From DAOUAT01 sp964551735 (lineage in GTDB: Bacteria > Chloroflexota > Anaerolineae > CG2-30-64-16): a DNA stretch of 64,000 nt. Numbering within the stretch: the first letter of the stretch is position 1; each line of letters starts with the position of its first letter. Below are positions 17,813 to 27,072 of the stretch, piece by piece. Location: contig CAZKEF010000018.1 in assembly GCA_964551735.1 (NCBI GenBank), positions 1 to 64,000 of the forward strand, read 5' to 3'. A program made the position numbers and the translations under genes. The notes under the pieces were generated by a model that worked only from the letters and a program-made list of their open reading frames with translations, did no database searches and had not been told where the DNA came from.

Positions 17813-17993
17813 GATCTCCTGCGCTGTTCTTGCCGGGTGGGCTTGTCCATCCTTCTCCCCTCATGTCTTCTCCGCGGGAACCCGCTTACAGACGCCATCA
17901 CCCGTCTGTGCTATCTTTGTTTCCTGAAAGTTATATACCAAAACCATACTGACGCCAGCGACCTACGGGAGCATCCCGTTGTCCGGAGATGAC

Positions 17994-19013
17994 ATGATGA
18001 ACAACAAAATCCCGCGCATCCCCTCATCCGAGATCACGCCCGAGCCGGTCTATCTCAACCGGCGCAAGTTCATGCAGGGGGTGGGCCTGGCAACGGGGAC
18101 GTTAGCCCTGGCGGCCTGTGCTGTGCCGGGCCAGCTCGCGCCGGCTGCCCCCGCGGCCGCGCCGACCCAGGCCCCCAGCGCCGACACCAGCAGCGCGCCG
18201 GGCATCCTCCCACCTCTTAGCGCGCCACCGACCGCCAGCCGGGAGCAAGATGAGTTGGGTGACAAGCTGACCGATTATGAGTCAGTGACAACATACAACA
18301 ACTTCTACGAGTTCGGCATGGACAAGAGCGATCCTGCCCGCCAGGCCAAGAACTTTCGCACCACGCCGTGGACCGTGACGGTGGGTGGGCTAGTGAACAA
18401 GCCCAAAACCTTCGGCATCGAGGATCTGGCGCGCCTGTTCCCGCCCGAAGAGCGCATCTACCGCCTGCGATGCGTGGAGGCGTGGTCCATGGTGATCCCG
18501 TGGCTGGGGTTCCCGCTGAAGGCGTTGCTCGAGGCGGTTGAGCCGACGAGCAATGCCCGCTACGTGCGCTTTGAGACCCTCTACGACCCGGAGCAGATGC
18601 CGGGGCAGCGCAGCGCGTGGTACGAGTGGCCCTACGTTGAGGGGCTGCGGCTCGACGAAGCCAGGCACGACCTGACGATCCTCTCCGTGGGGTTGTACGG
18701 CAAGCAGTTGCTGCCGCAGAACGGCGCACCGCTGCGGCTGGTGGTGCCGTGGAAGTACGGCTTCAAGTGCATCAAGTCCATCGTCAAGATTGACCTGGTG
18801 GCGGATCAGCCCTCGTCGCTGTGGATGATCGCCGCGCCGGACGAGTACGGCTTCTACGCCAACGTCAACCCCGACGTGCCGCACCCGCGCTGGTCGCAGG
18901 CCACCGAGCGCCGGATCGGCGAGCTGAACCGCCGGCCCACGCTGCCATTCAACGGCTACGCGGAGCAGGTGGCGGGGTTGTACGCGGGGATGGATTTGCG
19001 GAAGTTTTATTGA
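17994..19013 (+). CDS. msrP: Methionine sulfoxide reductase catalytic subunit MsrP
   Basis: This extracytoplasmic molybdopterin enzyme (YedY family) repairs oxidised methionine in secreted proteins, with electrons from the heme membrane partner MsrQ. It has a twin-arginine signal, NRRKFMQGVGLATG, near residue 20, followed by an ALAAC lipobox-like site and a Pro/Ala linker, so the mature protein may also be lipid-anchored. The oxidoreductase molybdopterin domain follows, with the molybdenum ligand Cys in YRLRCVEAWSMVIPW and the KYGFKCIKSIVKI segment. GGAG precedes tandem ATGs at 17994/17997; a TTG further up is less likely. The msrQ gene starts 6 nt downstream. Confidence 0.93.
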   Translation: MMNNKIPRIPSSEITPEPVYLNRRKFMQGVGLATGTLALAACAVPGQLAPAAPAAAPTQAPSADTSSAPGILPPLSAPPTASREQDELGDKLTDYESVTTYNNFYEFGMDKSDPARQAKNFRTTPWTVTVGGLVNKPKTFGIEDLARLFPPEERIYRLRCVEAWSMVIPWLGFPLKALLEAVEPTSNARYVRFETLYDPEQMPGQRSAWYEWPYVEGLRLDEARHDLTILSVGLYGKQLLPQNGAPLRLVVPWKYGFKCIKSIVKIDLVADQPSSLWMIAAPDEYGFYANVNPDVPHPRWSQATERRIGELNRRPTLPFNGYAEQVAGLYAGMDLRKFY

Positions 19014-19019
19014 TGCCGT

Positions 19020-19733
19020 ATGAATATAGAGCCAGTTGGAAGCACCCTGAGCGGAGACCCGCAGCAGTCCGCGGGGCGTAGTCGAAGGGTGCGGCTTCTG
19101 CAAGGGCCAAAGTTCACGCGCTACCAGCTTCTTGTCCACATCGCTGCCCTGACCCCGCTGGCCTGGCTGATCGCCGACGCGCTGGCGGGCAACCTGGGCG
19201 CGAACCCCATCCAGGCCATCGAGCAGCGCACGGGACGCTACGCGCTCTACCTGCTGGCGGCGTCGCTGGCCTGTACGCCCCTGACCATCGTGGCCGGCTG
19301 GAACACCCCCCAACGCTGGCGCCGGCCGTTGGGCCTGTACGCGTTCCTCTACGCTGCGTTGCACTTCGGCGCGTTTATCGGCCTCGACTACGGCTTCAAC
19401 TTGGCCTTCCTCTGGGCCGACGTGGGCAACAAGCGCTTCATCTTCGTGGGTGCGACCGCGTTCGTCATCCTGGCGGCGCTGGCGTTCACCTCAACCAAAG
19501 CCGCGATGCGACAGATGGGCCGGCGCTGGAAACAGTTGCACCGCTGGGTTTACCTGGCCGGCGGGCTGGTGGTAGTGCATTACGCCTGGGCGGTGAAAGC
19601 GGACATCCGGCCCTCGTTGGCCTGGGGCGCGATGATCGGCCTGGGGTTGCTCCTGCGTCTGCCCGCTGTGCGACGGCGCTTCGCCGCGTGGCACGGCCAG
19701 CGGCGCCAGAGACGTGCTGTTCGATCGACATGA
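19020..19733 (+). CDS. msrQ: Heme-binding membrane subunit MsrQ
   Basis: This 237-residue YedZ/MsrQ protein of the ferric reductase-like TM family hands electrons to MsrP. About six TM helices are visible. Heme-ligand His residues are expected in YAALHFGAFIGLDYGF, in KQLHRWVYLAGG and in VVHYAWAVKAD. The first 27 or so residues (VGSTLSGDPQQSAGRSRRV) are not family-like: they are encoded by a dispersed TGAGC/GTCGAAGGGTG palindrome at 19041-19092, implying that the native 5' end was replaced or lengthened. The start lacks a clear Shine-Dalgarno site, so translational coupling to msrP is likely. Confidence 0.9.
   Translation: MNIEPVGSTLSGDPQQSAGRSRRVRLLQGPKFTRYQLLVHIAALTPLAWLIADALAGNLGANPIQAIEQRTGRYALYLLAASLACTPLTIVAGWNTPQRWRRPLGLYAFLYAALHFGAFIGLDYGFNLAFLWADVGNKRFIFVGATAFVILAALAFTSTKAAMRQMGRRWKQLHRWVYLAGGLVVVHYAWAVKADIRPSLAWGAMIGLGLLLRLPAVRRRFAAWHGQRRQRRAVRST
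19041..19092. repeat. CCCTGAGC/GTCGAAGGG palindromic repeat inside msrQ 5' end
   Basis: The arms GCACCCTGAGCGG and GTAGTCGAAGGGTGC flank a GC-rich centre that is itself partly self-complementary. A related element occurs at 43329-43367 (TCCTGAGC, GTCGAAGGA). This type of dispersed palindrome is usually intergenic; here it is read as the N-terminus of MsrQ. Confidence 0.75.
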
Positions 19734-19747
19734 ACGCCAAAATACTA

Positions 19748-19776
19748 TTGACCCCAACTCCTCGTTAAGCTATAAT
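19748..19776 (+). promoter_or_regulatory. Strong promoter of the SARP-type regulator
   Basis: TTGACC (19748-19753), 17 nt, then TATAAT (19771-19776). The ATG of the regulator lies 60 nt downstream. Confidence 0.83.
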
Positions 19777-19836
19777 CTCCTCGTGAGTTGATTGCTTCTC
19801 CCCAACTGAATCGTTGCCGCTACGCCAGAGGAAGCC

Positions 19837-22800
19837 ATGGCGCCGGAACTGCACATCCGCTGTCTGGGCAGGCTCAACCTCCACTGCCAGGTAGGGCCTG
19901 AACTTGCTGCGCGTGAACTGCCCCTGCCCGCCACCCTTAAGGCCCAATCGCTGCTGGCGTACCTGGTCACCCGCCGAGACCGAGCACAGGGCCGCGATCA
20001 CCTGGCCGAGCTCTTCTGGGGTGACCGGCCGGAGCGCAACGCCCGCCGCTCCCTCACCACCGCCCTGTGGCAGATCCGCCGCTGCTTGCCCAACGATGCG
20101 TACCTTCTCACCACGACCACCGGCGTTCAGTTTAACTCTCAATGCCCATTCTGGCTCGACATCGCCGAATTTGAGAAACTGGTATCGGCTGCGCCCGACC
20201 CGGCAGATCGCCCTGCCGCTCACATCGCTGCGTTACAGGATGCTGTGGAAATCTATCGCGGCAGCTTCCTGGAAGGTTTCTACGACGACTGGGTGCTGAC
20301 CGAACGCTACCGGCTGGAGAACCTGTACCACGATGCTCTGGCACAGTTGATCGCGGCGCGCGAAGCGTTGGGTGAGCATGAAGCTGCCCTGGCCGCGGCG
20401 CTGCGTTTGGTGGAATACGATCCCCTGCGGGAGGACGCCCACCGGGCTGCCATGCGCGCCTACTGCCGGCTGGGTCAACGCCACGCAGCCCTGGCCCAGT
20501 ATGGCCGCTGCCAGCAGGTGATGCAGGCCGAGCTCGGAGCCGAACCGATGGCCGAGACGGTGGCGCTGCGCCAGGCCATCCTCGAAGGCCGGTTTGCCTG
20601 TGAGCCGAGTAGACTGGCTGTTCCCATAACGGTAGCTGCACCGCGACGAGAACTCGCGCGCAACCCGTTGGACGCGGCGGGGCAAATACCGCTGGTGGGC
20701 CGGGAACAGGAGCTGGCGTTCCTGGCCGAGGCCTGGGGGGCGGCCCTGCGCGGCGGCTGCAGCCTGCTGCTGGTCAGCGGCGAAGCCGGCGTGGGTAAAA
20801 CGCGGCTCGTGCAGGAATTCGCCGACCAACAGCGCTGGCAAGGCGTTCGGGTTTTGGAGGGCCGCTGCTACGAGTTCGAACGGTTATTACCCTATCAGCC
20901 GGTGGCGGAGGCACTGAGAGCGCTGCCCGTGACTGTGGCGACAACTGTCGCCGCAAACTTGCCGGAGTGGATCGCTGCCCAGGTAAACCGTCTGGCGCCT
21001 GAGATCTTCGAACAAGTTTCCCACAGCCTGAGCGCTACGGCCCATGAAAAGCCGTCTGCCTGGATTCGAGGCTTTAGCCGGTCTGACGGACGACACGAGA
21101 AACCGGCTGAAGCCTCTAGTCCAGAATTGCAGGCGACCGGTTCCGGGGTACCCCCTGTTTTGCCAGGGTCGCATTCGACGTCGCAAGGTGAGGAGCAGGA
21201 GCGGCTCTTCGCCGGGGTGTCCCATTTCCTGGCCCACCTCGCCGACCAGTCGCCCCTGCTGCTGATCCTCGAGGATCTGCACTGGGCTACTGATTCGACG
21301 TTGCAACTCTTGCACTACCTGGCGCGGGACCTGAGCGACCAACCCGTGTTGATCGTCGGCACGCTGCGGCCCGAGGCGGTTCGCGCGGCCCATCCCGTGG
21401 CCGCTCTGGGCCGGCGCCTGGAGCGGGATCGGCTGGCCCGACGGCTCCAACTTGCCCCGCTCTCTGCCGCCGCCGTAGCCACGCTGATCGGTCAACTATC
21501 GGGCGACGGTGAGGCTGCGGGGGTGCTGGCGGACCAACTGTATCGGGAAACAGAGGGCAACCCGTTCTATCTGATCGAGACCGTCAAGGCGCTGTTCGAG
21601 CAAGGCGCGATCCGCGTGGAAGGCGACACGTGGCGCACTGACTTTGCCGTGCTGGCCCGGGACAAACTGCCGCTGCCGGCCAGCGTGAGCGAGATGATCA
21701 CCGCGCGCGTGGGCCGCTTGCCCGCCGAAGCCCAAGAGGCCGCGCAGGTGGCCGCAGTGGCGGGCCGAGAGTTCGATTTCGACCTGCTGAACGCCGCCTG
21801 GGGCCGCGGGGAGGAGGCGACGCTGGCCGCGCTGGACGACCTGCTGCGCCACCGGCTGGTTGCCGAGGCTGTTGGCGCCGCGGACTATGCCTTCACCCAC
21901 CACACAATCCAGGAGGCGGTGTACGCCGGGCTGGCCCGCCAACGCCGCCTGCGCCTGCACGGCCGGGTGGGGTTGGCGTTGGAGGCTGGGCTCGGGGCCG
22001 AGGCAGGAACCAGGGCTGTGGAGCTGGCCTACCACTTCGAGCAGGCCCGGCAGGTGGACGCGGGGCTGACCGACAAAGCGATCGCCTACCTGTTGCAGGC
22101 CGGCCGTCAGTCCGAGCACCAGTGGGCCAACCAGGAGGCGCTGGGGTATTACCGGCGCGGGCTGGACATCCTCCGCTCCTTGCCGGATATGCCCGAACGC
22201 CTGCAACGGGAGGTCGAGCTGCAGATCGCCCTGGCTGTGCCCACCACCGCCATCCACGGCTATGGCTCTCCAGAGGCGAGAGATGTATACGGTCGAGCGC
22301 GTGACCTGAGTCGCCAGCTCGGCGAGACCCCGGCTCTGTTTGCCTCCCTGGCTGGGCTTGCGCGCCACTACGGCATTGCAGGAGATGCGCGGACGGGGTT
22401 GGAGATTGGCAAGCGACTACTCACCATTGCCCAGGCGGCCCAGGAGACCGATTTGCTGCTGGAAGCGTATCGGCAAATGGGCGGCCCGTCGTTTGGCCTG
22501 GGCAGGCTCAAGGAGGCGCGGGGGTTCTGGGAGCGCGGAATTGCCCTCTATGATCCGGCCCAGCACGAGCGCCTTGCCTACCGCTTCGGCCACGATCCCG
22601 CCGTCACCTTCCATGGCTATTTGAGCCTGACGCTGTGGCTGCTGGGTTATCCCGAGCAGGCTTTAGGCCAGGGTCAGCGTCTGTGCGGCCTGATCCAGTC
22701 CTTCGTCCACCCGACCAGCCTGACAATCGCCCAGTGCTTGCTGGCCAAACAAGCCTGTGTGCGCGGCGACGTGCAGGTTGCCCGGCAGCACGCAGAAGAA

Positions 22801-23358
22801 GCGATCCGGTTGGGGCAAGCCCACGTTGTGCCGACCTGGACAGCGATGGGTGCGGCTTTGCGGGGCTGGGCCCTGGTCGAGCAGGGCCACGGGGCGGAGG
22901 GGTTAGTGCAGTTGAACAAGGGGATTACGGCCTTCCGGGCCACGGGCGTCGCGCATTTTGTGCCTCTCTTCCTGGCCCTGCAGGCGGAAGCGTGCCTGAA
23001 GACGGACCGGCCGAATGAAGGGCTTGCGGCCCTGGCGGAGGCCCGACCCCTGACGCAAAATGGAGGAGATACCTACTGGCTGGCAGAAGTGGACCGGCTG
23101 CGGGGGGAGTTGATCAGGATCCAGGAGGAAGATGAGAGCAAGGCAGAAACCCTCTTCCGCAGCGCCCTGGAGACGGCCCGTCAGCAGGAGGCCAGGATGC
23201 TTGAGCTGCGCGCGGCGATGAGCCTGGCCCGGCTGTGGCAGGCGCAGGGCAAAGCTCAGACCGGCCGCGAACTGCTGACCGAGATCTATGACTGGTTCAC
23301 CGAAGGGTTCGATACGCCAGATCTGCAGGCGGCCAGCGCGTTGTTGGCGGAATTGTAA
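19837..23358 (+). CDS. AfsR/SARP-like regulator: BTAD, ATPase and TPR domains
   Basis: This very large cytoplasmic regulator has 1,173 residues. Residues 1-95 resemble the winged-helix DNA-binding part (LLAYLVTRRDRAQGRDHLAE, then LWQIRRCLP). Residues about 100-245 are a bacterial transcriptional activator domain (ALAAALRLVEYDPLREDAHR). An AAA/STAND ATPase follows with Walker A GEAGVGKTRL near residue 315 and a Walker B-like LLLILEDLHWA near residue 473. The C-terminal third is helical and TPR-like. Residues 409-429 are encoded by a REP-like palindrome and look like an insertion between the two ATPase motifs. Such proteins activate target promoters in response to a signal sensed by the repeats; neither target nor signal is visible. 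A start ATG with GAGGAAG is adequate. Confidence 0.88.
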   Translation: MAPELHIRCLGRLNLHCQVGPELAARELPLPATLKAQSLLAYLVTRRDRAQGRDHLAELFWGDRPERNARRSLTTALWQIRRCLPNDAYLLTTTTGVQFNSQCPFWLDIAEFEKLVSAAPDPADRPAAHIAALQDAVEIYRGSFLEGFYDDWVLTERYRLENLYHDALAQLIAAREALGEHEAALAAALRLVEYDPLREDAHRAAMRAYCRLGQRHAALAQYGRCQQVMQAELGAEPMAETVALRQAILEGRFACEPSRLAVPITVAAPRRELARNPLDAAGQIPLVGREQELAFLAEAWGAALRGGCSLLLVSGEAGVGKTRLVQEFADQQRWQGVRVLEGRCYEFERLLPYQPVAEALRALPVTVATTVAANLPEWIAAQVNRLAPEIFEQVSHSLSATAHEKPSAWIRGFSRSDGRHEKPAEASSPELQATGSGVPPVLPGSHSTSQGEEQERLFAGVSHFLAHLADQSPLLLILEDLHWATDSTLQLLHYLARDLSDQPVLIVGTLRPEAVRAAHPVAALGRRLERDRLARRLQLAPLSAAAVATLIGQLSGDGEAAGVLADQLYRETEGNPFYLIETVKALFEQGAIRVEGDTWRTDFAVLARDKLPLPASVSEMITARVGRLPAEAQEAAQVAAVAGREFDFDLLNAAWGRGEEATLAALDDLLRHRLVAEAVGAADYAFTHHTIQEAVYAGLARQRRLRLHGRVGLALEAGLGAEAGTRAVELAYHFEQARQVDAGLTDKAIAYLLQAGRQSEHQWANQEALGYYRRGLDILRSLPDMPERLQREVELQIALAVPTTAIHGYGSPEARDVYGRARDLSRQLGETPALFASLAGLARHYGIAGDARTGLEIGKRLLTIAQAAQETDLLLEAYRQMGGPSFGLGRLKEARGFWERGIALYDPAQHERLAYRFGHDPAVTFHGYLSLTLWLLGYPEQALGQGQRLCGLIQSFVHPTSLTIAQCLLAKQACVRGDVQVARQHAEEAIRLGQAHVVPTWTAMGAALRGWALVEQGHGAEGLVQLNKGITAFRATGVAHFVPLFLALQAEACLKTDRPNEGLAALAEARPLTQNGGDTYWLAEVDRLRGELIRIQEEDESKAETLFRSALETARQQEARMLELRAAMSLARLWQAQGKAQTGRELLTEIYDWFTEGFDTPDLQAASALLAEL
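21062..21122. repeat. REP-like palindrome, copy 2, in frame within the SARP gene
   Basis: The left arm, 21062-21082 (core GAGGCTTTAGCCGGT), and right arm, 21102-21122 (core ACCGGCTGAAGCCTC), match the intergenic copy at 12398-12472. The 61-nt element is translated as part of a flexible-looking stretch (WIRGFSRSDGRHEKPAEASS) without breaking the frame. Confidence 0.85.
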
Positions 23359-23369
23359 GGCTCTCTTGG

Positions 23370-23605
23370 TCACCCTGAGCGCGCAGCAAGGTTAGTTTCT
23401 GTCACCCTGAGTGCTCTGTTAAGCTGAATTCTGTCATGCTGAGGCCGAATCCCTAACCGGCAATGACCCGCTCAATCCATCAGGCCGAAGCAGCTCTGCG
23501 GCCCGGACGAGACCCTTCGCTGGCTTTGAGCCGTCACTGACTTTGAGTCGTAGACCCGCTCAGGGTGACAAAGTCCAACTTAACACAGCACTCAGCATGA
23601 CAGGG
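23370..23605. repeat. Nested inverted-repeat cluster between genes
   Basis: The 279-bp gap after the SARP gene holds several related palindrome halves. TCACCCTGAGC (23370-23380) pairs with GCTCAGGGTGA (23558-23568). A second unit near 23400-23426 (CTGAGTGCTCTGTTAAG) pairs imperfectly with 23575-23605. A further GTCATGCTGAG occurs near 23432. It looks like several REP-like elements inserted in or beside one another. No gene was found. Confidence 0.65.
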
Positions 23606-23637
23606 ATGCTGGTTTTTAGAATAGAGGAGGCTTCCCA

Positions 23638-24045
23638 ATGTCACTCGAAGGGAACAAAGCCCTCGTCCGCCGCTTCGTCGAAGAGGTGCAGAACCGGCAT
23701 GACGTCGCCGCCCTGGATCGGTTCTTCAGCCAGAATCTCGTGGACCATGCCGGCATCGCCCAACCGCCGAACCTGGCCGGCGCCAGGACGGCCTTCAGCA
23801 TGCTGTTCGCCGCCTTCCCGGATCAGCGTTGGACGATTCACTTGCAACTAGCCGAGGGCGACAAGGTGATGACCCACAAAACCCTCCAGGGAACACACCT
23901 GGAGCCGTGGCATGGCATCCCCGCCACGGGCAAGTCTGTTACCTTCGAGATCATTGACATCTTCACCGTCGCCGGCGGTAAGATGACCGAACACTGGGCT
24001 GTGACCGACATGTTCGGGCTGATGCAGCAGCTCAACAGCGCGTAG
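23638..24045 (+). CDS. SnoaL-like ester cyclase family protein (paralogue 1)
   Basis: This 135-residue cone-shaped NTF2-like protein belongs to the SnoaL/ester-cyclase family. Typical elements are NKALVRRFVEEVQNRHDVAAL, FSMLFAAFPDQRWTIHLQLA and the ending DIFTVAGGKMTEHWAVTD. Close to the next gene in length and sequence, it is a tandem duplicate 132 bp apart. Family members include polyketide cyclases, but most are uncharacterised; a catalytic role here is not established. The ATG at 23638 follows GAGGAGG at good spacing. It may be controlled by the large regulator upstream, though a repeat-filled gap separates them. Confidence 0.88.
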   Translation: MSLEGNKALVRRFVEEVQNRHDVAALDRFFSQNLVDHAGIAQPPNLAGARTAFSMLFAAFPDQRWTIHLQLAEGDKVMTHKTLQGTHLEPWHGIPATGKSVTFEIIDIFTVAGGKMTEHWAVTDMFGLMQQLNSA

Positions 24046-24177
24046 GGACGCCAACTCTCGGAAAGTTTGTGTCCCTGGAGTTCGTCAAGGCCGTTGTTGG
24101 CACTTTCTTGACAGCGATGCGCTAGTCTGGACGCAGCGAAGACCCCACCTGTCCATTCACGCGAAAGGAGAACTCTC

Positions 24178-24585
24178 ATGTCCCTGCAAGAGAACAAAGC
24201 TCTGGTCCGCCGCTTCGTCGAAGAGATGCAGAACCAACACAACCTGGCCATGCTGGACGTGTTGTTCAGCCCGGACTTCATTGATCGCAGCGGCGCATCC
24301 GATCCTCCCACCCTGGATGGCGCGCGCCAATTCTTCACCATGATGTTCGCCGCGTTCCCCGACATGCATTTCACCATCCGCCAACAGATCGCCGAAGGGG
24401 ACAAGGTGCTGACGCACAAGACCTTCCACGGCACGCACCTGGGCCCGCTCATGGGCATCCCCGCCACCGGCAAAGAGGTGACGGTCGAGGCCATGGATAT
24501 TTTCACCGTCACCGATGGCAAGTTGACCGAACATTGGACGGTGAGCGATATGCTCGGCATGATGCAGCAGCTCGGCGTCGCGTAG
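24178..24585 (+). CDS. SnoaL-like ester cyclase family protein (paralogue 2)
   Basis: This second 135-residue SnoaL-like protein differs from the first mainly in the central loop. It shares the N-terminal ENKALVRRFVEEMQNQHNLAM and the C-terminal TVTDGKLTEHWTVSD segments. The start follows AAAGGAG. The gene is followed at 24632-24679 by a textbook intrinsic terminator, so the pair forms a closed unit ending here. The function is unknown; the NTF2-like pocket suggests a small hydrophobic substrate or ligand. Confidence 0.88.
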   Translation: MSLQENKALVRRFVEEMQNQHNLAMLDVLFSPDFIDRSGASDPPTLDGARQFFTMMFAAFPDMHFTIRQQIAEGDKVLTHKTFHGTHLGPLMGIPATGKEVTVEAMDIFTVTDGKLTEHWTVSDMLGMMQQLGVA

Positions 24586-24631
24586 GGGCGCCAACTTCCG
24601 GCAAGCTGGCGCCCTGAATCGGTGACCTATT

Positions 24632-24679
24632 GCTTCCCGCCTCCCCAAGCGCGCTTGGGGAGGCGGGAAGCCTTTTTTT
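24632..24679 (+). terminator. Rho-independent terminator after the SnoaL pair
   Basis: A perfect 19-bp stem has arms 24632-24650 and 24653-24671 and a minimal loop. Seven T residues follow at 24673-24679. It ends the plus-strand SnoaL unit. Confidence 0.95.
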
Positions 24680-24757
24680 GGCACTTTTTTGGCATCTCCA
24701 TGCTAGGCTTGGTCTGAAGCTGCCGATCAAACCGCGATTCACGAAGGAGAAGCCATC

Positions 24758-26932
24758 ATGAAAGCTGGAAACAACCAACCGACGAACATTTACCTCTTGC
24801 TGCGAGTGCTGGCCTGCATCTCCGTGCTGCTCATGTCAGCCTGCACCGGGGCCAGCCCGCCACAGACACAGCCCGCGGCGGTCGCGCCCACATCCCCGCC
24901 GGTGACGGCGACACCCATCCCGGCGGCGGCCACCCCCCTGCCCGCGACGGATACGCCGATCCCGCCTACGGTCGAGCCCACGCCAACCGCCGAGCCCACA
25001 GAACCGCCAGCGAGCCCAACCCCCGCGATCACATTGACCATGGCGGACGTGGTTGGGGTCTGGTCCGCAACGAGGGATGTCGTTCGCTTCACGGCCGAAG
25101 GTGAGGTCTTCTACTATGACAAGCTGGAGTACTGCTATCTCAATGATTCCAGGTATAGGGTGCAGTACCGCATCGAAAACAACAACATCGTTTTCGAAGG
25201 GGGCCCTGTGAGTAACGAATGCGAAGTACAACGCATCGTTCCCCCCAATGTCCTCTGCCTCGACGGCAGCACGCTCACCTTTGAGGTGCAGGAGATCAGC
25301 GACGACGAAATGACCGTCGTGCGGCACTTCTGCAATGGGACTGAGGACACCCGAGTCCTGCGCCGGGCGGTGGCCAGGGGTGTGCAGTGGGTGCAATCTA
25401 CAGATGGGGCCTTCATTAGCCCGGAAAACACCGCCATTCAGAGCCTGTCCCTCTTCACCGACCCGGAAAGGCTAAGACACGCCTTCATCAGCACCTTGAA
25501 CCCAACCACGGGGGCCCAATTGTGGCGGCGGCAGTACATTGGCACAATGGCGAGAACAGCTGTTTGGAGCGCGATCACACGGGATGGCTTCGGCAACCCG
25601 GCCAACATCGGCATCGCGCATCTTCTGCAGTTCAAGGGCCAGCTATATGCCGGCACGACCTCGGACGAGCAGAACGGCGGCGAAGTGTGGCGCAGCGCCA
25701 ACGGGACGACTTGGAAGCAGGTCGTTGCAGCCGGCTTCGGCGACCCCACCAACGCCGAGGTGACGGGCTTCATCGAGTTCCGCAACGCCATCTACGCGGG
25801 CACCCGCAGCCTCAGCGACCAACATGGGGCTGAGATTTGGCGCAGCGCTACGGGGGACGCCGGCGACTGGGAGCGCGTCGTCGCGGACGGCTTTGGTGAC
25901 GCGCAGAACCAGGCCGTTTCGGCCCTGGTCGTCTTCAACAAGGCCTTGTTCGCCGGCGCCACCAACCCGGCGGGCGGGCTGCAAGTGTGGCGCAGCGTGA
26001 ACGGTAAGGACTGGACCGCCGTCGTGCCCAGTGAATCGGGCGCCGTCGTTCCGGTCGGAGAAGGTGTCACCGCGTTCGCGACGTACAACGCTCAATTGTA
26101 CGCGGCAACGACCGGCGGAGCGGACCTTCCGACCGGCGTGGCGGTGTGGGCCTGCCAGGCCTGCGATGGCAGCGACTGGTCCCGGAGCACACCGGACGGC
26201 TTCGGGACGCCGGGGATGACCGGGGCGGCCGCGTTGATGGTTTACCAGGATGCGCTTTATCTCGTGGCAAGCAACCCAGCCTCAGGCATCGAGGTCTGGC
26301 GCACGGAGTCCGGCACGGCATGGGAAAAGGTGAGCGAGAGCGGTTTCGGCAATCCCAACAACGCGGCGCTCTACTCTGCCAATGCGGTCACCTCCATGTC
26401 CAATCGCTTGCTCGTCGGAACGAGCAACCAGGTGGACGGCTCACAACTGTACATCTATCTTCCCTCCATGGTTGACGACGCATCGGTGGCGGCCAAGGAC
26501 GCTACGGTGCCCTTCAAAGCATCCTATGCGATGCTTCCCAGAATCGTCGGCCCAGACCCCGACAATCCAGGCTGCCAAATCCAAGAACTGCCAGGCACAG
26601 GCCGGGCGACATACCTGGGCGACAGCACCTGGTATTCCGACGCCATAGGCTGCCCGGAGAAGGGCACTCAATCCGGCTCCTCGATCTTCACCGCGGAAAA
26701 TGGCGACCAACTCATTGGCACTTTCTCAGGCGTCTCAGTCATGGGCGGGACGCCGGCCGAGCCGCAGGTCGAGTTCAGCGGCACCGCCTGGGTGACCGAG
26801 GGCACCGGACAGTTTGTGGGCTACACCGGCACGTTGGCCTACTCGGGGACCGTCGCGTTGGCCGCATCGCCAATGACTGGCGAGCTCACCTTCGATGGGA
26901 TGTTGACCAAACCGGAGAAACCCCAGCCATGA
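24758..26932 (+). CDS. Lipoprotein with repeated beta-propeller-like units
   Basis: This 724-residue secreted lipoprotein has a signal peptide ending in LLMSAC (lipobox, Cys near residue 29), then a long Pro/Thr-rich linker (about 30-90). A compact domain with several Cys follows (about 90-200). About five repeats of roughly 60 residues (about 260-570) share the pattern GFGDPxN, then LYAGT, then EVWRSxxGxxWxxV, and probably form a beta-propeller. The C-terminal 120 residues resemble a separate beta domain (FSGTAWVTEGTGQFVGYTG). The start ATG follows AAGGAG. No enzyme motif is evident; binding or surface display is the likely role. Confidence 0.78.
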   Translation: MKAGNNQPTNIYLLLRVLACISVLLMSACTGASPPQTQPAAVAPTSPPVTATPIPAAATPLPATDTPIPPTVEPTPTAEPTEPPASPTPAITLTMADVVGVWSATRDVVRFTAEGEVFYYDKLEYCYLNDSRYRVQYRIENNNIVFEGGPVSNECEVQRIVPPNVLCLDGSTLTFEVQEISDDEMTVVRHFCNGTEDTRVLRRAVARGVQWVQSTDGAFISPENTAIQSLSLFTDPERLRHAFISTLNPTTGAQLWRRQYIGTMARTAVWSAITRDGFGNPANIGIAHLLQFKGQLYAGTTSDEQNGGEVWRSANGTTWKQVVAAGFGDPTNAEVTGFIEFRNAIYAGTRSLSDQHGAEIWRSATGDAGDWERVVADGFGDAQNQAVSALVVFNKALFAGATNPAGGLQVWRSVNGKDWTAVVPSESGAVVPVGEGVTAFATYNAQLYAATTGGADLPTGVAVWACQACDGSDWSRSTPDGFGTPGMTGAAALMVYQDALYLVASNPASGIEVWRTESGTAWEKVSESGFGNPNNAALYSANAVTSMSNRLLVGTSNQVDGSQLYIYLPSMVDDASVAAKDATVPFKASYAMLPRIVGPDPDNPGCQIQELPGTGRATYLGDSTWYSDAIGCPEKGTQSGSSIFTAENGDQLIGTFSGVSVMGGTPAEPQVEFSGTAWVTEGTGQFVGYTGTLAYSGTVALAASPMTGELTFDGMLTKPEKPQP

Positions 26933-27009
26933 GGCGGTAGGCGGGCGAGAGGTTTCAGCGGAACACTGGGCAAGTAGGATTTGCCTGCGTGTGAGATCTC
27001 GAACGCCGG

Positions 27010-27050
27010 CATCACGACCGGCAGCGCATCGATCATTGCCGGTCGTGATG
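27010..27050. repeat. Perfect 14-bp intergenic hairpin
   Basis: CATCACGACCGGCA (27010-27023) and its exact complement (27037-27050) flank a 13-nt loop, 22 bp before a small gene. With no T-run, it may be a terminator, an RNA-stability element or a mobile repeat. Confidence 0.75.
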
Positions 27051-27072
27051 TCCCACCCCGGAGGCAGGCCCG

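Noticed and set aside
27010..27050. Phage or integron attachment site
   Set aside because: A perfect palindrome exists, but no integrase, tRNA or flanking direct repeat supports recombination.
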